Origin: Clostridiales bacterium
Lineage (GTDB): Bacteria > Bacillota > Clostridia > Christensenellales > Borkfalkiaceae
Reading direction: 5' to 3'
DNA length: 64,000 nt
Assembly (NCBI GenBank): GCA_022508245.1
Contig: JAFLVO010000001.1
Span: forward strand, 1 to 64,000
The translations under genes and the position numbers were made by a program. The notes below the pieces were generated by a model. The model was not told the DNA's origin. It worked only from the letters and a program-made list of their open reading frames with translations, and did no database searches. The stretch's first letter is position 1; the number at the start of each line of letters is the position of its first letter. Shown here piece by piece: positions 7,901-17,652 of this stretch.

Positions 7901-10432
7901 ATTTTTGTGAGCACGTATACGAGCTTCACTATTCCCGAAAGCATTGAGATAGAGGAGGGAGCGCTCGGTAACGCAAGTATGGGCAAACTGATTATTCTGG
8001 GCAACCGCGAAGAAATCAGCGCGGCATATCTCTTCGGCTCGCTCTGGTTCGGCCGTTTCTATCCCGAGCAGGTTGCGGTAGGCGAAATAGAAATTGACCC
8101 TGCCAACGAACATATGACTATAATTAACGGCGTACTCTACAACAAAGCGGTAACTAAGATGCTGCTTGCTCCGAGTGGGCTTACAAGTCTTGTAATTCCC
8201 GATACGGTTACGGACATTGATGACGGCGTGACGCTTTACGCCCTCGAAGAACTGACGATAGGTGCGGGAATTTCGCGCGAGTTGATAGAATATATGCTTT
8301 ACGGCGACGAGTGGGACGGTCTGGAAGTTGCAGGACTCATAACCCATGCGGTTAAAGTAAGCTCGGACAATTCGGAGCTTGCGGTATTCCACGGCGTACT
8401 CTACACAAAAGATTTGACCGAGCTCATCTACATTCCTGCGGGCTTTACGGGCGACCTTATTATCCCCAAACAGGTAACTGAGTTCAACTGGTTTGCATTG
8501 GGTATGACCTCGCTCTATTCATCTCCCGACGAAGATTACAATAAGACGGTAATCGAGCGTCTGACTGTGGAAGAGGGCTCCAAGCTCACTTCGATAGGCA
8601 GCGGCGCGTTCGTTTCGCCCAGCAATATAAGCGGCAGTTATAATTTTGACAGCAAAGCGCAGGACTACTATTACGACAGGCTGAGGCAGTACGAATACAC
8701 TACTTTCGTTATAAAGAGCGTAGATTTGTCCAATGCGACTATGCTTAATGAACTGCGCTCGCTGGTATTCTATTATCAGAAAGAGATAACAGATATAACT
8801 TTGCCCGATTCAATAGTAAGTTACGGCGCAAACGTGTTTGCATTCTGTACCGAACTTAAAACCCTTACTGGCGGTAATCTTGCAAACGCCAGACTCGACG
8901 TCGCACTGTTCTATTCCAACGACAAGCTGTTTAATAAAGACGGCTTCATAATTATCGACGGCGCACTGCTCTCGTACGACCAGACAAAGTATCCCGCCAA
9001 CTCCGAATTTGTCGTTCCGGGCTATGCCTCGACAATACAGACTGGCGTATTCGTCGGAGTAAGTTTCCGCACAGTGACTATCCCCGCAACCGTGCAGTAC
9101 GTCCGCAAGGACGCTATATCCGTGTCAAATTTCGGCACTATGACCCTCATATTGATTGAAAAATCCGAGCAGGAGGCGAACTTCGACGAGGGCTGGCTCT
9201 CCAAAACAGCGGAAAATATACGCGTAATTTACAGCTATAAAACTGCTGAAAGCGGCGAACATTTCGTTACCGACAGTTACGGTCTGTATTATCTGCTCCG
9301 CGACGATACGCACACCGCAAAGCTGTTGAACGACGCGACTGCAAACGGTAATTGGAGCGGAAATATAACTCTGCCAGGTACGGTTTCTTATAACAATACC
9401 GACTACACTCTTATCGAAATCGGCAATAATGCGCTCAGTCAGATTGTTGACGGCAAGAGAATGAGCGCCGGCGTAACCGCACTGACGTTGCCCTCGACCG
9501 TATTGTCGATTGGTAATAACTCGTTGGGCGGACTGGGTGTAACCGAGTTTATCATTCCCGACAGCGTGCAAACTTTCGGTTCAAACGTATTCTCTGGCGC
9601 AACCAAACTCGAAAAGGTAACCATTGGCAGAGGTGTCACAGCTATACCCGAATATGCGTTCGGTTATATCGGAACACTAAAAACCGTGATAATCAACGGA
9701 GCGGTAACTTCCATCGGCGAAAGAGCTTTCCAGTCCTGCCCGTTGCTTGCGGAAATTACTTTGCCCCAATCGCTTGAAAGCATAGGTTCAAACGCGTTCT
9801 ACAACTGCAAGGCGTTGATAAGCGTCGAACTTCCTGCGAACGTTACCGTGTTGGAACAGAGTGCGTTCTATGGTTGTACCGCACTTGAAAGCGTTAAATT
9901 AAACAACGGACTTACAACAATCGGAAGCAATGCTTTCTCGGGCTGTACCGCGCTCAAATCAATCGAAATACCCGACAGCGTATCTTCGCTCGGCAGCAGT
10001 GCGTTTAGCGGTTGCAGTGCGCTTGAAAGCGTCAAACTGTCTGCCGACATAACCGTGATAGATGCAAACGCTTTCCAGAACTGCTCGGCGCTCAAATCGG
10101 TTGTCGTGCCCGACGGAGTAACGTCAATAGGTAACAGAGCATTTTATAGCTGTAAGTCTTTAGAATACATAGTGCTTCCCACAAGCCTTAAAGAGGTGGG
10201 TAAAGAAGCTTTCTATTTTAACTCTAAGCTACTGTATGTATACTACTGCGGCGCAACGGCGGCGGAGTGGGGCACAATAAAAATGGGCACGTCCAACACT
10301 CCGCTAACGGGAGCAACGCGCTACTATTACAGCGAGCAGGAGCCGCCCGTAAAGGACAACGGATTGGACTACAACGGGCACTTCTGGCGCTATGTCGGAG
10401 GCGTAATCACACCTTGGGTTTATAGCGGTTAA
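4946..10432 (+). CDS. Large secreted/lipoprotein with InlB-type (Listeria-Bacteroides) repeats and BspA-like LRR_5 repeats
   Basis: Signal peptide with lipobox LAAC; YTFDGWY/AKWT repeats; many ITxIGxxAFxxCxxLxxVxLPxxV repeats; RBS AAGGAGA before ATG 4946. Confidence 0.88.
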   Translation: MKRKITLIILSVIAAVCLAFGLAACALGGGGNGGQEHSHTFDETRWEHNDNTHWHPATCEHTNERGSEAKHSLDADGACTVCPYVSSSGGHQHTFDTTRWDYNETYHWNPATCGHSSAHGNEAKHNFNGGTTCMCGYSKSVEPGEHYAVQFDVNGGNPVIEYATYEKGTKIDAPDQPSRIGYSFGGWYTDVNCTQPVTFPYEVSKNVTFYAKWTSSAKVTVNFAICMLRNDTRDFDYSQHILDSIQIDRGAKLEQPANPRDITYTDEDSKVHTYKFAYWNFDASYQSNTSYAVLFPVLKTDYDEITLYARYVEVSESATYAKLTVHPGNGEKDTVMYGVQGRSLAIANLDSLDYSPFYSDRSAPRRPGYTATGYYKSQDFNASNVYPIPFKLENAENDVYIRWQETKELTVTYDLNYDNLTIPASFPYNGYITRIDDPIRAGYTFDGWYYPFQLADEDNRWNFDYDYARGNITLTAKWVKTATVITFDMHGGKARNPVAVSKGWEITSLPQPSRQSGNSSWNFLGWYLDSSYSQSSKIEPTTDNGYAVNNDITLHAKWSDEIDLRQFKFSFIGGFYAVSAANTDISGKITVPAKYLGVKVTRVEASGFRACTYITEVILPETLTHVFSYAFYGCTALKKLVLPENLVQLAYNSLDNCVNLEEINFPSGGKFYNVCSSVFRYTPKVWKYLTWDKVTETTSVCYWGTVCLGFGYYVPKSTDFNDGLTEAKNYNVASVTSYTVKAGTTMIASYAFRNFSKLETLTLADSVKYMTEYALPNEDSSNGIELKTLNLSASLESGSLTPIYPSTIETLTIPSSNVTYEVKDGCLVDKISKVLVASEKGASKIPEGVVTIGESSFRNKDLQTVTIPNTVTTIRELAFEGGAYTSIIIPDSVGILDVTAFKNCKNMESVSLGARVPLQEKSFFTNMYYLSTAKIATVAVSADNLAMYGADSVVYNRETGDIIYAAPKYNGAVTLWDKTQTLPKSIFVSTYTSFTIPESIEIEEGALGNASMGKLIILGNREEISAAYLFGSLWFGRFYPEQVAVGEIEIDPANEHMTIINGVLYNKAVTKMLLAPSGLTSLVIPDTVTDIDDGVTLYALEELTIGAGISRELIEYMLYGDEWDGLEVAGLITHAVKVSSDNSELAVFHGVLYTKDLTELIYIPAGFTGDLIIPKQVTEFNWFALGMTSLYSSPDEDYNKTVIERLTVEEGSKLTSIGSGAFVSPSNISGSYNFDSKAQDYYYDRLRQYEYTTFVIKSVDLSNATMLNELRSLVFYYQKEITDITLPDSIVSYGANVFAFCTELKTLTGGNLANARLDVALFYSNDKLFNKDGFIIIDGALLSYDQTKYPANSEFVVPGYASTIQTGVFVGVSFRTVTIPATVQYVRKDAISVSNFGTMTLILIEKSEQEANFDEGWLSKTAENIRVIYSYKTAESGEHFVTDSYGLYYLLRDDTHTAKLLNDATANGNWSGNITLPGTVSYNNTDYTLIEIGNNALSQIVDGKRMSAGVTALTLPSTVLSIGNNSLGGLGVTEFIIPDSVQTFGSNVFSGATKLEKVTIGRGVTAIPEYAFGYIGTLKTVIINGAVTSIGERAFQSCPLLAEITLPQSLESIGSNAFYNCKALISVELPANVTVLEQSAFYGCTALESVKLNNGLTTIGSNAFSGCTALKSIEIPDSVSSLGSSAFSGCSALESVKLSADITVIDANAFQNCSALKSVVVPDGVTSIGNRAFYSCKSLEYIVLPTSLKEVGKEAFYFNSKLLYVYYCGATAAEWGTIKMGTSNTPLTGATRYYYSEQEPPVKDNGLDYNGHFWRYVGGVITPWVYSG

Positions 10433-10450
10433 AGAAATCATATTTATTGT

Positions 10451-10478
10451 AGCCCCGTCGCTTGTGCGACGGGGCTTT
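10451..10478. terminator. Terminator hairpin
   Basis: AGCCCCGTCGC-TTGT-GCGACGGGGCTTT. Confidence 0.85.
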
Positions 10479-10552
10479 GTAAATCTGTGCATTGACAATA
10501 ACTCAATATAGTACTATAATTAAATGAAAAAACGCATATTTTGGAGCAGGGA

Positions 10553-11872
10553 ATGTTTGAACAGCGCACGCTTTTTGAAAACGACGATATGCAACCGCTC
10601 GCGTCAAGGTTAAGACCGCAGACGCTGGACGAATTTTGCGGACAAAAACACCTTTTGGGCGAGGGCAAGGTTCTGCGCAGGCTGATTGAAGGCGACAAAG
10701 TCGGCTCAATGATTTTCTGGGGACCTCCCGGGGTGGGGAAGACCACGCTCGCACGCATAATCGCAAACCGCACCAGGGCAAACTTTATCGACTTTTCGGC
10801 GGTGACGAGCGGAATTAAGGAAATAAAGCAGGTAATGGAGCAGGCGGAAAAGAACCGCCGCTTCGGCGCAAAGACCATACTATTCGTGGACGAGATACAC
10901 CGCTTCAACAAGGCTCAGCAGGACGCCTTTTTACCCTTCGTGGAAAAGGGGAGTATAATTTTAATAGGTGCAACTACGGAGAACCCGTCGTTTGAAGTCA
11001 ACGGCGCACTTCTATCACGCTGTAAGGTGTTCGTACTGCAAGCTCTTAAAACAGAGGAGCTTACCGAGCTACTTAGCCGTGCAATAACCGACGAACGAGG
11101 CTTCGGAAAACAGAAAGTGGAAATTTCGCACGAACTGCTTGAAATTATCGCAAACTTTGCAAACGGCGACGCGCGCAGTGCTCTTTCAACGCTTGAAATG
11201 GCTGTGCTTAACGGCGAGCTAACGCAAGACGGCACGACCAAAGTCACGCAGGAGACGATAGAGCAGTGTACCTCCAAAAAATCGCTCTTATACGATAAAA
11301 CGGGCGAAGAGCACTACAATCTTATCTCGGCGCTACACAAATCCATGCGAAACTCCGACCCGGACGCCGCCGTGTATTGGCTTGCCAGAATGTTGGAGGC
11401 GGGGGAGGACCCCTTATACGTAGCAAGGCGGGTTACACGCTTTGCAAGCGAGGATATAGGACTTGCCGACCCCCGCGCGCTTGAAATTGCAGTTGCGGCG
11501 TATCAGGCTTGTCATTTTATCGGTATGCCTGAGTGTACCGTTCATTTAACGGAAGCGGTAATTTATATGTCAATGGCGCCCAAATCAAATTCGCTCTATA
11601 TTGCGTACGGTATGGCGAAAAAGGACGCGCTTACAATGCTTGCCGAGCCCGTTCCGCTCGTAATCCGCAACGCGCCCACTAAGCTTATGAAGGAGCTTGA
11701 CTACGGCAAGGGCTATCAATACGCGCACGACAGCGAGGAAAAGCTGACCAACATGCAATGCCTGCCCGACAGCCTCTTGGGCAAGGAATATTACTTCCCC
11801 ACGGAGGAGGGGGTGGAGGGCAAAATCAAAGCCCGACTTGAAGAAATCAAGGAGTGGAAAAAGAACAATTGA
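10553..11872 (+). CDS. rarA: Replication-associated recombination protein A (RarA/MgsA AAA ATPase)
   Basis: LASRLRPQTLDEFCGQKHLLGEGKVLRRLIEGDKVGSMIFWGPPGVGKTTLARIIA, DEIHRFNKAQQDAFLP, TTENPSFEVNGALLSRC. Confidence 0.95.
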   Translation: MFEQRTLFENDDMQPLASRLRPQTLDEFCGQKHLLGEGKVLRRLIEGDKVGSMIFWGPPGVGKTTLARIIANRTRANFIDFSAVTSGIKEIKQVMEQAEKNRRFGAKTILFVDEIHRFNKAQQDAFLPFVEKGSIILIGATTENPSFEVNGALLSRCKVFVLQALKTEELTELLSRAITDERGFGKQKVEISHELLEIIANFANGDARSALSTLEMAVLNGELTQDGTTKVTQETIEQCTSKKSLLYDKTGEEHYNLISALHKSMRNSDPDAAVYWLARMLEAGEDPLYVARRVTRFASEDIGLADPRALEIAVAAYQACHFIGMPECTVHLTEAVIYMSMAPKSNSLYIAYGMAKKDALTMLAEPVPLVIRNAPTKLMKELDYGKGYQYAHDSEEKLTNMQCLPDSLLGKEYYFPTEEGVEGKIKARLEEIKEWKKNN

Positions 11873-11880
11873 TTAAAAAC

Positions 11881-11909
11881 AAAACGGACGGGTACCCGTC
11901 CGTATTTTC
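11881..11909. terminator. Terminator hairpin
   Basis: AAAACGGACGGGTACCCGTCCGTATTTTC. Confidence 0.8.
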
Positions 11910-11923
11910 TTGTCAAAAGTTTT

Positions 11924-13243
11924 TTATAAGATATTCGGAGCGACACGGCGCTTGATGTGCGCGCGGTAAATCATGTTTACACCGAAGAAAAACAGCGTCT
12001 GCCCGGGGCGTTTCAGCATTCTCTTGTTGAATATTGTGCGCTTTAAAATGTTACGCATGGAGTACAGGCGCTCGTAGAGCTTCCAGTATTCTTCTGTAAC
12101 CTGATCGGCAGTCATATTTGGAGTATTCAGTACGGATTTGGACGGCTTGTATTCAAAAACATTGTCGTCAACAATACGCCCTGCTGCAGTCATCTGTTTA
12201 TTAAGAGGAGTACCGGGAATAGGTGTCAGACAATAGAACTTAGGTGCGATTATAGAGCTTTTCTCCACAAATTCAGCCGTTGCCTTAAGCGACTCGGGCG
12301 TATCGGTGTCAAGACCTACTATCATCTCGCTTGCAATCTCAATCCCAGCGTCGTTCATAATTTTCAAAATCCTCGGGTAATCGCTCGGGTCGCACCAGGT
12401 TTTGTTCACGCTGTTAAGCGCGTCTTTATTTATACTTTCGAGTCCGAAGCTCAACACGTAGCAGCCGCTCTCCGCAACTGCCTTTAAAAGCTCGGGGTTA
12501 TCTGCAATCTGAATGGCGCACTGGCTCATCCACTTCATTTTCAGCGGCTTTATTCTGTGGCAAAGCTCAAGCATATAGTCGGGGTCGGCTATTATATTGT
12601 CGTCAACAAGCAGAAACTTTTTGAAACCGAGCGACTTCACATATTTGATATCGCGCACAACTTCGTCTATGTCCCTTCTGACATACCGCCCTTTAAACAG
12701 GCAGGAAATGGTGCAAAAGGAGCAGGTATTCGGACAGCCGCGCCCCGCCTGGACGGGCAGGAAATCGCCTATACGCTTTTTCAGCATAAGGTCGTACCTC
12801 GGCAGTGGAGTGGAGAGGGTTGTAAGCGGTTTTTCATAGAACGGCTTTATTTCACCGCGCTCTATGTCGAGGCAAAGCTCTTTTATGGTGTCTTCGCTGT
12901 CGCCTATCATTACGGCATCGCAATAGTTTTTGGCAAGCTCGGGTATTAGCGAGACCATAGGTCCGCCCATAAACACTATCTTACCGCGCTTTTTGAACTC
13001 TATCGCTATATCTTTCGCCCTTCTTGCTGCGTGTCCCACACCCCCGAGTCCTATAACGTCGGCGTCCGTATCGTATGGAATATTCTCGGTAAGCTCAACG
13101 CAGAGCTCGGCGGTCCAGCCCTCGGGAAGCAATGCCGAAAGAAGAGGGTGTGCAAGCCCCACAAAATATTGTTTGCGCTTTTTTACAAGCTTACCCTTGT
13201 CGTCGTATATTGTCGGTTGAATAAAAAGTATCTTCTTGTTCAT
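11924..13243 (-). CDS. B12-binding domain radical SAM protein, 439 aa
   Basis: Cobalamin-binding-like N-terminus (VIGLGGVGHAARRAKDIA), radical SAM CxxxCxxC as CPNTCSFC, SFGLESINKD. Confidence 0.88.
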   Translation of the reverse strand: MNKKILFIQPTIYDDKGKLVKKRKQYFVGLAHPLLSALLPEGWTAELCVELTENIPYDTDADVIGLGGVGHAARRAKDIAIEFKKRGKIVFMGGPMVSLIPELAKNYCDAVMIGDSEDTIKELCLDIERGEIKPFYEKPLTTLSTPLPRYDLMLKKRIGDFLPVQAGRGCPNTCSFCTISCLFKGRYVRRDIDEVVRDIKYVKSLGFKKFLLVDDNIIADPDYMLELCHRIKPLKMKWMSQCAIQIADNPELLKAVAESGCYVLSFGLESINKDALNSVNKTWCDPSDYPRILKIMNDAGIEIASEMIVGLDTDTPESLKATAEFVEKSSIIAPKFYCLTPIPGTPLNKQMTAAGRIVDDNVFEYKPSKSVLNTPNMTADQVTEEYWKLYERLYSMRNILKRTIFNKRMLKRPGQTLFFFGVNMIYRAHIKRRVAPNIL

Positions 13244-13259
13244 TTGTTACTCCTCCGCA

Positions 13260-14606
13260 TCACTGCGGCTTTATAATTCTTTTTACGTATTGAAAGAATA
13301 CGTGCGCTGCGCCCCACCAAACCCTACGGTATACGCGTTTGCCGTATCTTTGCATAATAAACTTTCGTTGTTTTTTGTTGGCACTCGTCTTTAAATAGGC
13401 GCGGACTATGTGATAGTAATATTTCCGTCGGGACATTTTATCGGGACGGAACACTACGTGCGCCATATCCCATAGTTCGTATCTTTCCCGCGGTACTATA
13501 ATTTTGCGCGGGTATTCGTCAAAAAGAGGAGTGCCGGGCATCGGGGTTATGGGTTGAATGTTCACGAGCGGGTGGTCGAAGCTGTTGAGATACTCGATAA
13601 GGGTATCGAAATCGTGTTTGTCCCAGTCCTCGCCTACAATCAGTCCGCTGTAACACTGCATTCCGTTTTGTTCGAGTATGCGCACGGCGGCGCTGTTCTG
13701 CTCCACAGTGGTGCGCTTGTCAAAGCGGTCAAGCTCGCCCGCTCGGAAAGATTCGATTCCTATAAAGAATGCATCGAAACCGTTCTTTGATAAAAGCTCG
13801 ACAGTTTCGGGGTGCGCCGTGATAAAATCGGCGCGGGAGAATGCAATGAAATGCTTTTTTATACCCCGTTCATTGAGCGCGGCGACAAACGAGCGCACAC
13901 GCGAGTCGCTCGCCGTAAAGTCGTCGTCTACAATAAATACGTTATCCTCCTCAATCGCCTCAAGCTCGTCCATCACTCTGTCCAACTGCCGCACGGCATA
14001 ATCGCACACTCTTGTACAAAAACAGAAGCTGCACTTGAACGGGCATCCGAACGAGGTTTTAATAGTCGCGCAGCGGTCATGGAATATGTAGTTATAATGT
14101 GCGCGGTAACGTGCGGTGCATTTTCTGTCGGGAAAAATCTCGTCCTCAAGCCTTATAACTTCGGGCTTTGCCTTACCCTCGGCATATACGCCCGCCTCGT
14201 TTTCGGGGTTAAAGCCGTCGACAATACGGCAAGTGGTATGTATGCCGTTCGCAAAAATTATAAAGTCTATTGACGGGTCAATAAAGTCAGTCGGAACGAC
14301 TTCGGCATGCACGCCGCCTATTAAAGTTTTGGCATTCGGCAGGAGCTTTTTAACTATCGCAGCATGCTTTTTGATTACGCCTACGTGGACGATATATCCG
14401 GAAAAACATACAAAGTCATAGGATTTTGCTTTAAGAACGGAAGCTAAGCTACGCTTGTCTATGATTAGGTCCAAAACGTCGACCTCGTGTCCGTGGCCGG
14501 TCAGAGCGGCGCACAAATATTCGAGCTCCAGAGGCTCACATACCATAAAGCTCTGAAGATTGATTGAAGAGGGGTGCGGCTTTACGCGCACAAGCAGTAC
14601 TTTCAT
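13260..14606 (-). CDS. B12-binding domain radical SAM protein, 448 aa
   Basis: CSFCF cluster motif CPFKCSFC; IGGVHAEVVP; FIGIESF; PMPGTPLFDEYP. Confidence 0.88.
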   Translation of the reverse strand: MKVLLVRVKPHPSSINLQSFMVCEPLELEYLCAALTGHGHEVDVLDLIIDKRSLASVLKAKSYDFVCFSGYIVHVGVIKKHAAIVKKLLPNAKTLIGGVHAEVVPTDFIDPSIDFIIFANGIHTTCRIVDGFNPENEAGVYAEGKAKPEVIRLEDEIFPDRKCTARYRAHYNYIFHDRCATIKTSFGCPFKCSFCFCTRVCDYAVRQLDRVMDELEAIEEDNVFIVDDDFTASDSRVRSFVAALNERGIKKHFIAFSRADFITAHPETVELLSKNGFDAFFIGIESFRAGELDRFDKRTTVEQNSAAVRILEQNGMQCYSGLIVGEDWDKHDFDTLIEYLNSFDHPLVNIQPITPMPGTPLFDEYPRKIIVPRERYELWDMAHVVFRPDKMSRRKYYYHIVRAYLKTSANKKQRKFIMQRYGKRVYRRVWWGAAHVFFQYVKRIIKPQ

Positions 14607-15598
14607 AAATTTTCTTCCTTAAATACTTCGAAATTTTGTGAAAACGGTTTACATTGCAGCTTGGGCGCAAACAGTTTGCATAATAAATTTATTGCGGGAT
14701 TTCTGTGCCCCAAAAGTGCGTAAAGGGGGACATGACGGCACCCGAGCTTGAGCTTTGCGTCGTCCGCCGTCTGTCCAAAATCTATTGTCTTAAAACCGTT
14801 ATCAATGCCGTAGCGTATTATTTCTAATAGCATTGAAATGTAAATATCATACTTAGTGTTTACCGAATAATCAACTCCGACAAACTCGAACACAAGCTCG
14901 TCGCCGATTTCCAAGAGCTGGACAAAGCCCCGCGGAACACCGTGTTCTTCAAAGACGAATATCTTGAAGAATTTTCCGCGGAAAAAGCGCTCTGTCAGCT
15001 TTTCGACTCTGATAATCGATTTGTCGTGCACGTGCTCGTAAAGCGCATACATTTCTGGTGTAAACTCATCACCATCTTTTAAGTAACGGATTGAAAGCGG
15101 CTTTGATTTTGCAAGCGCTTTTTTATAGCGGTAGCGGTAATTGCTGCGAAGGGAGTGGAGGTATTCGTCAAAAGTTTTCCACTTTATATCGAATATACAC
15201 TTGGGACAGGTGAAGCCTTTTGCAAAGCCAGTTACGTTCACATCGGGCAAATTTAAAAAAACCTTATAGCCGGGGAGTTTGCGTATGAACTCTGTAGCTT
15301 CGGCAAGGCAGTTTCCGTATGAAATGCCCGCACGGGTCACGGAGAGCGGGACGTAAATCATTGTTGCTTTGATTTTACGGACTTTCCCCATAAACATTGC
15401 AAGGTTGAACTCGGGCTGTACTACGGTCTCGAAAATTGTGTCGAGTTTGTCGCCCGAATACACGCCGTAATAACTTTTTTCAAGGTCGTCCGCCTCTTCC
15501 ATAAAGGCTAAAAACGCGCGGGTGAGATATATATTTCCGCGTGCCGCCTCGTCCCACTCGGGCGGAAGCTCGGCGGCTCTTTCGTACTTTACAATCAT
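14603..15598 (-). CDS. FemAB/GNAT-like acetyltransferase family protein
   Basis: LRSNYRYRYKKAL...GVPRGFVQLLEIGDELVFEFVGVDYS...YGIDNGFKTIDFGQTADDAKLKLG; 4-nt overlap with both neighbours. Confidence 0.7.
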   Translation of the reverse strand: MIVKYERAAELPPEWDEAARGNIYLTRAFLAFMEEADDLEKSYYGVYSGDKLDTIFETVVQPEFNLAMFMGKVRKIKATMIYVPLSVTRAGISYGNCLAEATEFIRKLPGYKVFLNLPDVNVTGFAKGFTCPKCIFDIKWKTFDEYLHSLRSNYRYRYKKALAKSKPLSIRYLKDGDEFTPEMYALYEHVHDKSIIRVEKLTERFFRGKFFKIFVFEEHGVPRGFVQLLEIGDELVFEFVGVDYSVNTKYDIYISMLLEIIRYGIDNGFKTIDFGQTADDAKLKLGCRHVPLYALLGHRNPAINLLCKLFAPKLQCKPFSQNFEVFKEENL

Positions 15599-16674
15599 AG
15601 ATATTCCTCGTAGACCGAAAACTTTCGGCATTCTCCGCCAAGCAAACGCCTGTTGACTAGCGTGCTCTCGATGTTGTTATCCCACACAAAGTTGGTCTCG
15701 ATAAATTTATATTTTCTCGTACGCTCTTCAAGGGCGCGCAAAAGCGCTATAGTTCCCTTTCCCCTATAACCTTTTAAAACGCCTATTGCATTGAGTTTCG
15801 CTGTGTCGATTTTCCCTTTATTGAAGATGCATCCTAGCGCAAAAGCCGCCTTTGTCAGCGGACGGCCTGCGCGAACGGCGCAGTTAAAATCGGGATGCCA
15901 GAATACAAATCCAACTTCTTTGTTACCGTGCATAAGAAACAGCAGATTTTTTTCGGAGAGCAGCAGCTTTAATTCTTTTAGCAACTCGTAAAAATGCCCC
16001 TCGGCAGTCTTTGCGTAGAGATATGTGTTCCCTATCGTCGCATCGCACAGTTTTCGCAGAGTTTCGCACTCGTCTTTAAACTTCGAAAAATCCGCCTCGC
16101 GCACGAATAAGTCTCCTACGTCGTATGTTGCCGCAGATAAACGGCTGCGGGCGTCGTCAAGTCTACATCGGTATGCGCTTAAAGTGCGCGTAATTTTGAA
16201 GTCTTTAAAAAACTCCGCGGTGTACATCTTGTTGTAATTTGTATCAAAGGAATTTTTCAGGTCGGTTTCCGTAAGAATACCCACACCGTAGCTGAGGTGT
16301 CCGCAAAGACCCGCAACTATTTTTTTCAGACCGCATTCTTTCGCAGTGCTCTTGACTGCCCTTATCATTGCATCGGCGATATCTTTCCGCTCTGGCGGGC
16401 AGTCAAAATGTGAAATTTGCGCAAACCCGGTATCAGGTGCAACAATATAGAGGCATTGCCCAATACGCCTCCCGTCTTCCGTTGCCGAAATAGTCCGCAC
16501 GTCCAGACTTTTAGCAAATGCGGACGTTTTATTCAATAGCATATCAGTCACAAATTCTTCCGTTGCAACGTAAAGCGCGTCGTTACGGTAAAAATCGCTT
16601 CTGAATTTTCTAAAAGATAGTATTTCTTCTCTGGGCAGTTTTCCGTTTCCGCCCGTTATTTTAATCTTAGGCAT
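15595..16674 (-). CDS. GNAT-like N-acetyltransferase family protein
   Basis: MPKIKITGGNG start; GRRIGQCLYIVAPDTGFAQISHFDCPPE...; C-terminal GVLKGYRGKGTIALLRALEERTRKYKFIETNFVWDNN. Confidence 0.65.
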   Translation of the reverse strand: MPKIKITGGNGKLPREEILSFRKFRSDFYRNDALYVATEEFVTDMLLNKTSAFAKSLDVRTISATEDGRRIGQCLYIVAPDTGFAQISHFDCPPERKDIADAMIRAVKSTAKECGLKKIVAGLCGHLSYGVGILTETDLKNSFDTNYNKMYTAEFFKDFKITRTLSAYRCRLDDARSRLSAATYDVGDLFVREADFSKFKDECETLRKLCDATIGNTYLYAKTAEGHFYELLKELKLLLSEKNLLFLMHGNKEVGFVFWHPDFNCAVRAGRPLTKAAFALGCIFNKGKIDTAKLNAIGVLKGYRGKGTIALLRALEERTRKYKFIETNFVWDNNIESTLVNRRLLGGECRKFSVYEEYL

Positions 16675-16876
16675 AATTAAATTTTTATAAAAACTGTTAG
16701 GCTCTTTGCATATTATCTGTAAATTGCTATTTGTTTTTTGTCGAAAAGTCCGCAAAAAGTTCAATATTCGTTATTTTCAGCGTATTTTCATTATAACACG
16801 ACAAAATATTTTTTTCAACCATATTCAGCTTGCGTTTAAGTAAGCCGACTGTGCCGCAAGCCGACTTTAAAAAAGT

Positions 16877-16907
16877 AAAAAATCGGACGGCGGCGCGTCC
16901 GATTTTC
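16877..16907. terminator. Terminator hairpin
   Basis: AAAATCGGACG-GCGG-CGCGTCCGATTTT. Confidence 0.8.
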
Positions 16908-16924
16908 CTATTTTTAAAAACAAA

Positions 16925-17530
16925 TTATTTACTCAATCGTTTTTTGCAACAGCTCTTTTTGCCGCATTTGGGGCATTTTAATCTTCTGGTCGTGGGCGTG
17001 TGCGGAGCGAATAAATATGCTATCATAGTCGGTACAAACCTCTCGCCGCAATGCTTGCACTCATACACGCCGGCATCTCTTTCGAGAACGCAAGCAAGTC
17101 CGATGCCTATAACGATGATTACCGCGCCTATAACGCCCAAAACTATTCTAAGCCAGGTTTGCATTTCAAGCAGCTCTGCGACCAGAATAAGCGCTAACCC
17201 CGCCAAAAGGGTGGTTACTACTATTATTACTGCAATAATAATTTTCTTTTTTGCCTCTGCCTTTTCTTCAATCAATGACATAATGTTCTGTTCTGCTTTT
17301 TCAAAGTATTTTTTTTCGTCAAGTCTCTCGCCCGAAAGCAGTTCGTTTACGCTTATTCCCAAAGTTTCGCAGAGGGGTAGCATAAGCCCGACCTCGGGCA
17401 AGCCGTTGCCCGTTTCCCACTTGGATACCGTCTTTTCGGAGATGTTTAACTTTTCCGCGACCTCGCGTTGTGTTAAATTTTTCTCCTTTCTGCAAGCTTT
17501 AATAAACCGTCCGGTCTTGACCTGATCCAT
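16925..17530 (-). CDS. XRE-family HTH regulator with TM segments and C-terminal Cys-rich tail
   Basis: MDQVKTGRFIKACRKEKNLTQREVAEKLNISEKTVSKWETGNGLPEVGLM; two TM; CKHCGERF...CPKCGKKSCC. Confidence 0.88.
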   Translation of the reverse strand: MDQVKTGRFIKACRKEKNLTQREVAEKLNISEKTVSKWETGNGLPEVGLMLPLCETLGISVNELLSGERLDEKKYFEKAEQNIMSLIEEKAEAKKKIIIAVIIVVTTLLAGLALILVAELLEMQTWLRIVLGVIGAVIIVIGIGLACVLERDAGVYECKHCGERFVPTMIAYLFAPHTPTTRRLKCPKCGKKSCCKKRLSK

Positions 17531-17652
17531 AAAAGCAGCCTCCTTATGATAACAATATATCACTAGTTTACCCCAAAAAACACCCACGCTCCGTAGAGTT
17601 CGAAAAAAATACTCTCCGCAAAGGGGAGAGTAATTCAATTTATCGCTTTTTC

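Noticed and set aside
7511-8392. Long antisense ORF (293 aa) and others inside the giant LRR gene (e.g. 5837-6610, 9125-9571)
   Set aside because: Shadow ORFs of a repetitive coding sequence; no recognisable domain, the sense frame is clearly coding.
1961-11909. Similar hairpins CGGACGG(T/G).CCCGTCCG at 1961-1987 and 11881-11909 as a possible mobile repeat
   Set aside because: Both are positioned as ordinary terminators at gene ends with U-tracts; similarity limited to the stem, so convergence is likely.
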